Positions 7,541-15,387 of a stretch of 64,000 bases of DNA are shown here, piece after piece. The number at the start of each line of letters is the position of its first letter. The stretch's first letter is position 1. A program made the translations under genes and the position numbers. Origin of the DNA: WHSW01 sp963767285 (GTDB lineage: Bacteria > Actinomycetota > Thermoleophilia > Solirubrobacterales > 70-9); NCBI GenBank assembly GCA_963767285.1, contig CAVYDJ010000004.1, positions 961,470 to 1,025,469 of the forward strand. The letters are read 5' to 3'. The notes under the pieces were generated by a model. The model did no database searches. It had not been told where the DNA came from and worked only from the letters and a program-made list of their open reading frames with translations.

Positions 7541-9148
7541 CTACTCGGGCAGGAGCTTGCCGGGGTTCATGATCCCGGCGGGATCCAGCCGCTCCTTGAC
7601 CGCCCGCAGCGCCTCGATCCCGGTCTCCCCCACCTCCGCGCCCATGTAGGGAGCGTGGTCCTGGCCGACCGCGTGGTGGTGGGTGATCGTGCCGCCGGTC
7701 GCGACGATCGCCTCGCAGGCCGCGGCCTTAGCGGCCCGCCACTGCTCGATCTCCTCCCCGGCACGGGCGCGGGCCGCGAAGGTGAAGTAGAGCGACGCCC
7801 CGTCGCGGTACGCATGCGAGAGGTGGCACATCACGATGGGCGGCGTGCCCTGGTCGCGAAGCGAGCGGTCGAGCGCTCCGCCGACGGCCCGGTAGAGATC
7901 GTCGAGCCGCGACCACGTGTGCGAGGTCTCGAGCGTCTCGATGAAGTAGCCGAGGTCGATCAGCTCGTCGCGCAGGTACGGGCCCGCGAACCGGCCGCGG
8001 TTCCACGACTCACCGGCTGACGCCCCCAGCGGCACCGCGCCACCGCGTCGCAGCAGGGGCGCGGAGAGGGAGTGGCGCAGCTCGACGCTCTCGCGAGTGC
8101 CCTCCCAGCCGCAGATCATCAGACAGCCCCCGCTGCGCCGGCGCACGCGCAGGTACGCGTCCAGCGCCGCCCGCCGGACCCCGGTCGCGCCCGCGAGGCC
8201 GAGCGTCACCCGGGTCTCGGTCTCGTCCGAGAGCCGTGTGACGTCGCCGAGCGCGTCCTCCTGGGCGAGCGCGCGCACGATCTCGCGCCCGGTGGCGTAG
8301 TCGGGCGCGACCCAGGCCTCGTACCGGCGCTCGGCCGGCGTCGGCCGGACCCGGACCGTGACCTCGGTGATCGCGCCGAGCACGCCCTCGGATCCAAGCG
8401 CCAGCTCGCGCAGCGACGGCCCCGCCGCCGTATGCGGAGTGGCCAGCGTCCGCAGCTCGCCCACGGGCGTCGTCAGGGCGAGCGCCGTAACGACCTCATC
8501 GAAGCGCCCGTAGCCCGCCGATGCCTGGCCCGCCGACCGGGTGGCGGCGAACCCGCCGATCGTCGCGTACTCGAACGACTGCGGGAAGTGGCCGATCGTG
8601 AACCCGTGCGCGCCGACCGCCGCCTCGGCCTCCGGCCCGCGCAGCCCGGGCCCCAGGGTGGCCGTCATCGAAACCGGGTCGACGCTGACCCCGCGCAGCC
8701 GGCGCAGGTCCATCGCGATCACCCGCTCGCGCCCGCCGCAACGCGGCTCGACGCCGCCGACCACGCTCGTCCCGCCGCCGAAGGGGACCACCGCGATCTC
8801 CGCTCGCGCGCAGGCCTCGAGCAGCGCCGCGAGCTGGCCGGTGCTCGCCGGCATCACGACGGCGTCGGTCGCGTGCTCCAGTGCGCCCGACCGCGAGCGG
8901 ATCAGATCCGGATAGCCCTTGCCGACGGAGCGGCGGACCCGGTGCTCGTGGCCGGTGAGCACGGCACCGGCGTCGACCGCCGCGGCGATCTCCTCTGGCA
9001 GCGCTCGTGCCTCCGGCATGGCGACCTGATCCAGCTCGACCGCGGCGGTCGGCTCGCCCGCCCCGAGCTCGTCGCGCAGCATCGCCAGCGCCGAGTCGGC
9101 GAGCGGGCGGCGCTCGGACGGGTCCCCCCACCCCCACCAGTCACTCAT
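7541..9148 (-). CDS. FAD-binding oxidase of the alkyldihydroxyacetonephosphate synthase type
   Basis: The 535-residue protein starts with SDWWGWGDPSERRPL, typical of AGPS-like flavoproteins. A PCMH-type FAD domain contains VVPFGGGTSVVGGVE and YATIGGFAATRSAGQAS. The C-terminal cap has ITHHHAVGQDHAPYM, matching the conserved His-rich active-site motif of alkylglycerone-phosphate synthase. In bacteria such proteins may make ether-lipid precursors or oxidise hydroxy acids, and the substrate is not decided here. Its ATG overlaps the stop of the upstream SRPBCC gene as ATGA. Confidence 0.85.
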   Translation of the reverse strand: MSDWWGWGDPSERRPLADSALAMLRDELGAGEPTAAVELDQVAMPEARALPEEIAAAVDAGAVLTGHEHRVRRSVGKGYPDLIRSRSGALEHATDAVVMPASTGQLAALLEACARAEIAVVPFGGGTSVVGGVEPRCGGRERVIAMDLRRLRGVSVDPVSMTATLGPGLRGPEAEAAVGAHGFTIGHFPQSFEYATIGGFAATRSAGQASAGYGRFDEVVTALALTTPVGELRTLATPHTAAGPSLRELALGSEGVLGAITEVTVRVRPTPAERRYEAWVAPDYATGREIVRALAQEDALGDVTRLSDETETRVTLGLAGATGVRRAALDAYLRVRRRSGGCLMICGWEGTRESVELRHSLSAPLLRRGGAVPLGASAGESWNRGRFAGPYLRDELIDLGYFIETLETSHTWSRLDDLYRAVGGALDRSLRDQGTPPIVMCHLSHAYRDGASLYFTFAARARAGEEIEQWRAAKAAACEAIVATGGTITHHHAVGQDHAPYMGAEVGETGIEALRAVKERLDPAGIMNPGKLLPE

Positions 9149-9597
9149 CCGACGAGGACGCGGTCGATCTCCGCCAGCGCGTCATCGAGCCGCTGGCGGG
9201 TCGCTCCGCGCATCATCGTCGAGCCGAGCCTCGAGAGCCCGCGCAGGGCGACGTCGCTGGTCAGCGTCACCTCCGTCCCCGACACCGCCGGGCCGAGCGT
9301 GATCTCGACGCTTGACGCGCGCAGGACGCGCTCGAACGGGGTGCCCTCGATCTGCTGCTCCCACTCATAGCGCCGCGGAGCCGTCGCCCCGGTGCAGCGG
9401 TAGTCGGCCCGGACGCCGGTTCCGCGCTCGGTCTCCATCACCACGGTCCAGTGAGCGCGGGCGCCGGCCGGGCCCCGGACGTCCTCAACGCGCTTCGCCC
9501 GTGGCCACCACCGCGGCATGTTGTGCGGGTCCGACACCAGGTCCCAGACGCGGTCCTGGTCGACGGGGATCACCCGCGTTCGGGTGACGCGCGGCAC
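9145..9597 (-). CDS. SRPBCC-fold (polyketide cyclase/START-like) protein
   Basis: The 150-residue protein begins with a beta strand leading into DRVWDLVSDPHNMPRWWPRAKR, the helical entrance typical of the SRPBCC fold, and ends with a long C-terminal helix (RQRLDDALAEIDRVL). It probably binds a hydrophobic ligand. Translational coupling to the downstream FAD oxidase suggests a shared lipid-related role, which is inference. The start is GTG 9597. Confidence 0.8.
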   Translation of the reverse strand: MPRVTRTRVIPVDQDRVWDLVSDPHNMPRWWPRAKRVEDVRGPAGARAHWTVVMETERGTGVRADYRCTGATAPRRYEWEQQIEGTPFERVLRASSVEITLGPAVSGTEVTLTSDVALRGLSRLGSTMMRGATRQRLDDALAEIDRVLVG

Positions 9598-9606
9598 AGC
9601 GCCCGG

Positions 9607-10362
9607 CTATTCCGCCGCCGACTTCAGGCGCCGCAGGTCGCGAACCAGCAGCAGATGCTTGAGGTGGCCGCAGACCGCGGCCAGGCTCTCGAGGTTCTCG
9701 ACCGCCTCCTTGCGCCGCGCCTGGCTGCGGGAGCGCAGCTGCGCGCTGAGCAGCTGCTCGAGCAGGTTCGCCTCGCGATCCGCGGAGGTCTTGAAGACCC
9801 GCAGGTTGCGCCCACCGACCCCGAACTTCGAGAGCTCGGCTGCCGCGCGGACGATCTCGAGGTCGGTCTCGTCGTAGGCGTCGCGGCCGTCCCGCCGCTT
9901 CGCGGAGACGATCCCGAAGTCCTGCAGCTCGCGCAGGAACTGCTCGCCGACGCCCGCCTCCGCGAGCAGCTCGTCGGCCGTAAAGCTCGTCACCGCCTCG
10001 CCCACCGAGGCGGCACGGCGCTTCTGGCCCTCCCCGCTCGGGCGGCGGCCCGTGAAGTCGCCGGTCGCCAGCTCCTGGCGGATCACCCGCAGGGGCAGGA
10101 ACTCGTCGCGCTGCATGCGCAGGATCGCCCGCAGGCGCTCGACGTCCGCCTGGCTGTAGAGCCGGTACCCGCCCGCGGTGCGACGCGGTGCGAGCAGCTT
10201 CTGGTCCTCCAGGTAGCGGATCTTGGAGATCGAGATGTCGTCGAACTCCTGGCCGAGGATCTTCGCCACCGCGCCGATCGTCAGGGCCTTGCGCGGGCGC
10301 GAGTCGCCGCGCACGCCCTCGCGCTCCTGCCCAACCGCTTCCTTACCCGCCATTACAGCCAT
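9607..10362 (-). CDS. ftsR: MerR-family cell-division regulator FtsR
   Basis: The 251-residue protein has an N-terminal winged HTH with LTIGAVAKILGQEF, ISKIRYLEDQKLL and GGYRLYSQADVERLRAIL, followed by FLPLRVIRQEL. These match mycobacterial Rv1828/FtsR closely, and the gene lies directly downstream of a GarA-type FHA gene as in those genomes. FtsR activates ftsZ in Corynebacterium; the same role here is inferred. I chose ATG 10362, preceded by GAGGTGAGGGGCGG, over an in-frame start 18 codons upstream that would run into garA. The C-terminal half is helical and carries the effector/dimer region. Confidence 0.88.
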   Translation of the reverse strand: MAVMAGKEAVGQEREGVRGDSRPRKALTIGAVAKILGQEFDDISISKIRYLEDQKLLAPRRTAGGYRLYSQADVERLRAILRMQRDEFLPLRVIRQELATGDFTGRRPSGEGQKRRAASVGEAVTSFTADELLAEAGVGEQFLRELQDFGIVSAKRRDGRDAYDETDLEIVRAAAELSKFGVGGRNLRVFKTSADREANLLEQLLSAQLRSRSQARRKEAVENLESLAAVCGHLKHLLLVRDLRRLKSAAE

Positions 10363-10369
10363 CCGCCCC

Positions 10370-10840
10370 TCACCTCTCCAGGTAACTGAGCTTGTATTTG
10401 CCGATCTGGATCTCATCGCCGTCCTCCAGCCGGTGCGACTCGATCCGGCGCCGGTTGACGTAGGTGCCGTTCAGCGAGCCGAGGTCGTCGATGTAGTAGC
10501 CGTCCTGCCGGTGGACGAGCAGGGCGTGGTTGCGCGACACCGTGACGTCATCCAGGAAGACGGCCGCGTCGGGCGTCCGGCCGATGCTGATCCGCTCCTG
10601 GTCGACGGTAAAGCTCTCGCCCGCGCGCCCGCCGCCCGAGCGGATCACCAGCGCGGCGCCCGACTTGTCGACCTCCTCGTCGATGTCGATCGGCGTGAAC
10701 TCTCCGGTTTCGTCGACCTTGTAGGTCATCGTCGTCGGCTCGTTGGCGCCCTCGGGACGGCCGAGGTACGCCCCGCACTTCTGGCAGTAGTTCGCGCCCT
10801 CGGGGTTGACGAACCCGCATTCGGGGCAGTGCACCGCCAT
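10370..10840 (-). CDS. garA: FHA-domain protein with zinc ribbon, GarA-like
   Basis: The 156-residue protein starts with a CPECG...CQKCG zinc ribbon (residues 5-23), a linker rich in Thr (about 35-55), then an FHA domain (about 65-155). Phosphopeptide-binding signatures are ISIGRTPDA, DVTVSRNHALL and LGSLNGTYVNRRR. GarA of mycobacteria switches central metabolism after phosphorylation of a Thr in its N-terminal tail. The tail here contains EPTTMTY and DETGEFTP, but I cannot tell which Thr would be used. It ends 7 bases before ftsR and follows rsiG by 30 bases. Confidence 0.85.
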   Translation of the reverse strand: MAVHCPECGFVNPEGANYCQKCGAYLGRPEGANEPTTMTYKVDETGEFTPIDIDEEVDKSGAALVIRSGGGRAGESFTVDQERISIGRTPDAAVFLDDVTVSRNHALLVHRQDGYYIDDLGSLNGTYVNRRRIESHRLEDGDEIQIGKYKLSYLER

Positions 10841-10870
10841 CGCTCAGCCTTTTCCCCCGGCCTCGTTCAC

Positions 10871-11146
10871 CTAGGACTCTTCTCCCTCCGGTGCCGGGAC
10901 CTTGCCGAGCAGAATGTCGGTGAGCTGCTGGACATCGGCCCCGGAGAGCGATGACTCGCCGCTCTCGCGCTTCACCTTGAGCCGGTTGACCAGCTCGGCG
11001 CGCAGAATGTCGATCTTCCCGTGCAGGGTCCGGCGCCGGTAGGAGACTTCGCGCTCCTCGTCGGTGAGCTCGCTGATCAGGTCCTTGAGCTCCTCGTCGC
11101 TCATCTCCCCGAGATCCGGAAACGTGTCTTCGTACTCCGTCGTCAT
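10871..11146 (-). CDS. rsiG: RsiG-like c-di-GMP-responsive anti-sigma protein, single-motif form
   Basis: The 91-residue all-helical protein contains the RsiG signature helix at residues 31-50, read as E31-x3-S35-x2-R38-x3-H42-x3-D46. The published c-di-GMP-binding motif of Streptomyces and Rubrobacter RsiG is E-x3-S-x2-R-x3-Q-x3-D, so four of five ligand residues are kept and Gln is His. Streptomyces RsiG has two motif copies. A single copy with a short protein fits the Rubrobacter type that works as a homodimer. Its known partner is the sigma factor WhiG, which is not in this window. I chose ATG 11146 with GGGGAT upstream. A TATAAT promoter lies 50 bases upstream. Confidence 0.75.
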   Translation of the reverse strand: MTTEYEDTFPDLGEMSDEELKDLISELTDEEREVSYRRRTLHGKIDILRAELVNRLKVKRESGESSLSGADVQQLTDILLGKVPAPEGEES

Positions 11147-11195
11147 CTCATCCCCGAAAATCGTGTTATCCGGCGCACCCGGCCGGCTCGTCGCG

Positions 11196-11224
11196 ATTAT
11201 AGGGCCGATCCACAAACTTCAAGT
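11196..11224 (-). promoter_or_regulatory. Candidate vegetative promoter of rsiG-garA-ftsR
   Basis: On the minus strand a perfect TATAAT lies at 11201-11196. Upstream are TTGAAG with a 15-base gap or ACTTGA with a 17-base gap. The promoter overlaps the end of pgsA, so the regulators can be transcribed separately from the lipid gene. Confidence 0.5.
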
Positions 11225-11845
11225 AGAGCTTGACGGTTGCACGGCGGCCTGCGGCCGATGGGCGAGCGCGGCCCGCACGTACGTGTAGGTCGCGAGCACG
11301 GCCATCGCGACCCCGATCACGAAGCCGGCGCGGATGATCCACCAGTCGACGACCATGCTCCAGAAGATCCCGCCGAAGACCAGGAAGACGCCGATCCGCC
11401 CGATCCAGTTGATCTCGAGGTCGATCCCGCGTCGCAGTGACACTTGCGCGAGCACCAGGGTCACCACCTCGCGGACGGCGAGAATCGCCAGGGCCCAGCG
11501 CGGCAGGAGCTCGAAATGCCAGCAGACGACGGCCCCCGAGAGCACGGCGAGGCGGTCGACGACCGGGTCGAGCAGGGCCCCCATGCGCGAGTACTGACCG
11601 GTGGCGCGGGCCAGGAAGCCGTCGACGTAGTCGCCGCCGGTGATCGCCAGGTAGATGAGGGCCGCGGCCGCGGACTGGCCGTCGCCGGAGTCGAACGCGA
11701 CCACCAGGAAGACCGGGATCAGCGCCAGGCGGACGTAGCCGACCAGGTTCGGGATCGTCCACGGGTGCAGCGGCGCCCCCCGCTTGGTCGCGCTCGGCGA
11801 GGGGCCGGAGCGATCGATCCCGAACAGGCGGCGCTTCGAGGGCAC
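11219..11845 (-). CDS. pgsA: CDP-alcohol phosphatidyltransferase (PgsA-like)
   Basis: The 208-residue membrane protein carries the full CDP-alcohol phosphotransferase signature DYVDGFLAR, then G eight residues on, then LLDPVVDR, i.e. D-x2-DG-x2-AR-x8-G-x3-D-x3-D. Several hydrophobic helices flank it. It most likely makes phosphatidylglycerophosphate or a related phospholipid from CDP-diacylglycerol at the membrane. Cardiolipin or phosphatidylinositol-phosphate synthase are alternatives. The start is GTG 11845. Its position upstream of an FHA gene and ftsR mirrors other actinobacteria. Confidence 0.8.
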   Translation of the reverse strand: MPSKRRLFGIDRSGPSPSATKRGAPLHPWTIPNLVGYVRLALIPVFLVVAFDSGDGQSAAAALIYLAITGGDYVDGFLARATGQYSRMGALLDPVVDRLAVLSGAVVCWHFELLPRWALAILAVREVVTLVLAQVSLRRGIDLEINWIGRIGVFLVFGGIFWSMVVDWWIIRAGFVIGVAMAVLATYTYVRAALAHRPQAAVQPSSST

Positions 11846-11856
11846 CCGCGAGGACC

Positions 11857-13542
11857 TCAGTCGAGCGCGTCGAGGATCTCGCCGGCGCGCCGCGCCGCAT
11901 CGGCGACCTCGAGTCGGTGGTCGGCGCCCGAGCGCCGCTCCTGCGCCTCCACCTCCCCATCGGCGAGCGCGCGCTTGCCCACCACGATCCGCATCGGGCA
12001 GCCAAGCAGTTCGGCGTCGGTGAACTTCTCGCCCGGGCCGGCGTCGCGGTCGTCGTAGAGCGGATCCAGGCCCGCCTCGCCGAGCTGCGCGTACAGCTCC
12101 TCGGCCGCCTCGAGCGTCTCGTCACCGGCCTTGCCGAGCGCCACCAGGTGAACCTGCCAGGGCGCCAGCGGCCGTGGCCAGACGATCCCCTTCTCGTCGG
12201 CGTTCTGCTCGATCGAGGCGGCGACGATCCGCGCCGGACCGATCCCGTAGCTGCCCATCACGATCGGCCTCTCCTTGCCGTCGGCGTCGAGATAGGTCGC
12301 GCTGAGCGGCTCGGAGTAGCGCGTGCCGAGCTTGAAGATGTTGCCGACCTCGATCGCCGTCTCGATCGCGATCGGGTCGCCGCCCGGCGACAGGTCGCCG
12401 GCCTCGACGCGGCGGATATCGAGCTCCTCGAACTGGAAGTCGCGGCCGGGCTCCACGCCGATCAGGTGCGTGTCGGCCCGGTTGGCGCCCGCGAAGTAGC
12501 CGCCGCCCTGGATCGCGGCGTCCTTGATCACCGGCAGCTCGGCGCCGACCGGGCCGATGAACCCCGGTGGCCCCAGCTCGGCCTCGATCTCCTCGGTGGT
12601 GGCCTGGCGGAAGTCGGTGCCGAGGGCGTTTCGCAGCTTGATCTCGTTGAGGCGGTGGTCGCCGCGGACCAGCGCAACCACCATGCCGCGGCCCTCGACG
12701 ATCACCGGCATCGCCTTCAGCGCGGCGCCCGGAGCGACGCCAAGCGCCTCCGAGACGTCGTCGACCGTGGTCAGGCCGGGCGTCGGGACCTCGCGCGGGG
12801 TGTCGAGCCCCGGCGGCAGCTCGACCGGCTGCGCCGTCGCCGAGGCGACCTCGACGTTGGCGGCGTAACCCGGCGCCAGCGCGACCTCGTCCTCGCCCGC
12901 CGCGCAGGGGGCCATGTACTCGTGGGCGCCCGTGCCGCCCATCATCCCGACGTCGGACTCGACCTCATACCAGCGCAGCTCGCAGCGGTCGAGGATCCGT
13001 GCGTAGGCGCCGCGGTGGAGCTCATAGCTCGCGTCCAGTCCCTCCTCGTCGCGGTCGAACGAATAGGAGTCCTTCATCGTGAACTCGCGCGTGCGCAGAA
13101 CGCCCGCGCGCGGGCGCGCCTCGTCGCGCTCCTTGATCTGCACGTGGTAGAGGATCTTCGGCAGCTCGCGGTAGGAGCGGATATCGCGGGCGACGTGGGT
13201 CGTCAGCGCTTCCTCGTGGGTCAGTGCCAGCACGTGCGGCGAGTCCTTGCGGTCGTTCAGCTTGAACAGCTCGGCGATCTCGTAGCGCCCGGTGCGCTGC
13301 CACAGCTCGGCCGGCTGGAGGACCGGCATCAGCATCTCCTGGCCGCCGATGCCGTCGATCTCGTCGCGGATCACCGCCTCGACCCGCTTGATCACCCGGT
13401 AGCCCGCCGGCAGCCAGGTCCAGAGTCCGGCACCGAGCTGGCGCACGAGCCCGGCCCGCACCATCAGCCGGTGCGAGAGCGACTCGGCGTCCGCCGGGTC
13501 CTCGCGCAGGGTGGGCAGGAAGTAGGTCGACAGGCGGGACAC
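11857..13542 (-). CDS. proS: Prolyl-tRNA synthetase, bacterial type with editing domain
   Basis: The 561-residue length is normal for the bacterial form. The class II catalytic core has motif 2 around RTREFTMKDSYSFD and motif 3 around GSYGIGPARI. The insertion (editing) domain lies between about residues 225 and 385, and the C-terminal anticodon-binding domain starts with PWQVHLVALG. It charges tRNA-Pro in the cytosol. The start is GTG 13542. TAGGCT lies 9 nt upstream, and its TAG is also the stop codon of the preceding gene, so proS may have its own leaderless promoter. Confidence 0.97.
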   Translation of the reverse strand: MSRLSTYFLPTLREDPADAESLSHRLMVRAGLVRQLGAGLWTWLPAGYRVIKRVEAVIRDEIDGIGGQEMLMPVLQPAELWQRTGRYEIAELFKLNDRKDSPHVLALTHEEALTTHVARDIRSYRELPKILYHVQIKERDEARPRAGVLRTREFTMKDSYSFDRDEEGLDASYELHRGAYARILDRCELRWYEVESDVGMMGGTGAHEYMAPCAAGEDEVALAPGYAANVEVASATAQPVELPPGLDTPREVPTPGLTTVDDVSEALGVAPGAALKAMPVIVEGRGMVVALVRGDHRLNEIKLRNALGTDFRQATTEEIEAELGPPGFIGPVGAELPVIKDAAIQGGGYFAGANRADTHLIGVEPGRDFQFEELDIRRVEAGDLSPGGDPIAIETAIEVGNIFKLGTRYSEPLSATYLDADGKERPIVMGSYGIGPARIVAASIEQNADEKGIVWPRPLAPWQVHLVALGKAGDETLEAAEELYAQLGEAGLDPLYDDRDAGPGEKFTDAELLGCPMRIVVGKRALADGEVEAQERRSGADHRLEVADAARRAGEILDALD

Positions 13543-13554
13543 GGGGCGGCCAGC

Positions 13555-13977
13555 CTACCTGTGCAGCCGGTGCACGATCTCGAGCTTGATCCCGTCGGGG
13601 TCGTAGAAGAAGACCGCGTAGTAGCCGGGTGTGTAGTCGTACTCGGCCGGCTCGCTCTCGATCTCCGCGCCGCGCTCGCGCAGCCATGCGGCCCGCTCGT
13701 CCACGAGCTCGCGGCTGTCGGCGAAGAAGGCGACGTGGTGCACTCCCACCGCGTAGCGGTCATACGGCGTCGGATGGGCCGCCGACTGGGCTTGACGCAG
13801 GCTCACCGACGCGCCTCCCGTGCCGCCGATATAGACGACCTTCTCGCCGCGCTCGCCCACGATCTCGCTGTTGCGAGTGAATCCGAGCGGCTCCAGGAGG
13901 CCGTTGTAGAACTCCAGGCTGCGGTCGAGATCGGTGACGACGAGGTCGAGATGGTCGACGCCGCGAACGGGATCCAC
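13555..13977 (-). CDS. VOC (glyoxalase/bleomycin-resistance) family protein
   Basis: The 140-residue protein has two beta-alpha-beta-beta-beta units: GVDHLDLVVTDLDRSLEFYNGLLEPLGF and GVHHVAFFADSRELVDE, ending with FYDPDGIKLEIVHR. His in each half and Glu near the end are the usual metal ligands. The substrate is unknown. The GTG start overlaps the ispG stop by one base (TAGTG), so translation is coupled to ispG. This gene is not part of the standard ispG-proS order. Confidence 0.88.
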   Translation of the reverse strand: MDPVRGVDHLDLVVTDLDRSLEFYNGLLEPLGFTRNSEIVGERGEKVVYIGGTGGASVSLRQAQSAAHPTPYDRYAVGVHHVAFFADSRELVDERAAWLRERGAEIESEPAEYDYTPGYYAVFFYDPDGIKLEIVHRLHR

Positions 13978-15269
13978 TAGGCGCGGGTGAAGCGGCGGCC
14001 GGCCGTCGGTGAGGCCGCCTCGTCGAGCTCGACCTTCTTGCCTTTGACGGGCTTCAGGAACGGCTCGGCGGTGACGTCGTTGCCCTCCTCGCGGGCCTTC
14101 TCGGCCTCCATGGCCGCGATCCGCTCGGGCGTCAGCTCGTCGGCGTTCTCGTCCTCGATCCGCTGGAGCCACTCGGCGCCCTCGGCCGCCTCGCGATCGT
14201 CGACCTCGATCGAGCCGCGGTCGAGCGACTTGTCGATCTCGCGGAAGAGCGCGTCCACCAGGTCGTCCTGCGGCACCTTCTTCAGCGGCTTGCCGTGGGC
14301 GAAGATCAGGCCCTCGTTCTTGGCGCCGGTGATCCCGAAGTCGGCGTGCGAGGCCTCGCCGATGCCGTTCACCGCGCAGCCGAGCACCGCCACCTCGATC
14401 GGCTCCTCGTAGGCCTCCAGGCGCCGCTCGATCTCCGCGACGACGGAGTCCATGTCGAACTGCAGCCGGCCGCAGGTCGGGCAGGCGATCAGCACCGGGC
14501 CGCGCTCGCGCAGCTGCAGCGCCTTGAGGATCTCCCAGGCGACCTTGACCTCCTCCTCGGCGTGGAAGGTCGAGAGGCTGATCCGGATCGTGTCCCCCAC
14601 CCCGTCCGCCAGGAGCGTCCCAAGTCCGACCGCCGACTTCAGCGAGCCCGACCACTTGGTCCCGGCCTCCGTGATCCCCAGGTGGATCGGGTACGGGATC
14701 CTGTCCGCGAGCAGCCGGTTGGCGGCGATCGTGTTCGGGACGTTCGTCGACTTGATCGAGACCTTGAAGTCCTCGAAGTCGAGCGACTCCATCATCTCGA
14801 CGAACTCGGCCGCGGCCGTGACCAGCGCCTCGACGGGGTTGTCTCGCTCCAACGCGTGCAGGTGTTTTGGCAGCGACCCGGAGTTGACGCCGATCCGCAT
14901 CGGTACCCCCGCCTCGGTCGCCTTCACGGCCACCTCGGCCACCTTCTCGCGGCCGCCGATGTTGCCGGGGTTCAGCCGGATGCAGTGCGCGCCGGCGTCG
15001 ATCGCCTTCAGCGCCAGGGTGTGGTTGAAGTGAATGTCCGCGATCACGGGGATCGGCGACCGCTTGACGATCGTCTTCAGCGCCACGACATCGTCGTCAC
15101 GCGGCACGGCGACGCGGACCAGGTCCGCCCCCGCCTCGGCGACCCGGTGGATCTGGTCCATGGTCGCCTCGAGGTTGGCGGTCTCGGTCTTGGTCATTGT
15201 CTGCACGACGACCGGTGCGCCGCCGCCGATCGGGACGCCGCCGACGAAGATTTGGCGCTTGGATGCCAC
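13977..15269 (-). CDS. ispG: 4-hydroxy-3-methylbut-2-enyl diphosphate synthase (IspG)
   Basis: IspG is the [4Fe-4S] enzyme of the MEP isoprenoid pathway, converting MEcPP to HMBPP. The 430-residue protein has the N-terminal TIM barrel (GAPVVVQTMTKTETAN, IPVIADIHFNH, LNPGNIG). The C-terminal cluster domain has its three Cys in CPTCGR and VLGCAVNGIGEA. A C-terminal extension of about 60 residues rich in Glu, Lys and Ala lies beyond the usual end. The start is GTG 15269. dxr of the same pathway is 7 kb away on the same strand. Confidence 0.96.
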   Translation of the reverse strand: MASKRQIFVGGVPIGGGAPVVVQTMTKTETANLEATMDQIHRVAEAGADLVRVAVPRDDDVVALKTIVKRSPIPVIADIHFNHTLALKAIDAGAHCIRLNPGNIGGREKVAEVAVKATEAGVPMRIGVNSGSLPKHLHALERDNPVEALVTAAAEFVEMMESLDFEDFKVSIKSTNVPNTIAANRLLADRIPYPIHLGITEAGTKWSGSLKSAVGLGTLLADGVGDTIRISLSTFHAEEEVKVAWEILKALQLRERGPVLIACPTCGRLQFDMDSVVAEIERRLEAYEEPIEVAVLGCAVNGIGEASHADFGITGAKNEGLIFAHGKPLKKVPQDDLVDALFREIDKSLDRGSIEVDDREAAEGAEWLQRIEDENADELTPERIAAMEAEKAREEGNDVTAEPFLKPVKGKKVELDEAASPTAGRRFTRA

Positions 15270-15387
15270 GGGAACATTGTGACAGCGGCCGATTTCGCGC
15301 CACGGGTACGGGTACCGTTGCGGCTTAGTCGAGATTCGGGAGCTGGGCCCCGCGCCACCCCCGGCCGGGGACTAGTGTGCCCGTTGG

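Noticed and set aside
11917..13980. A 687-residue plus-strand open frame opposite proS
   Set aside because: It is antisense to an essential aminoacyl-tRNA synthetase and lacks any domain pattern.
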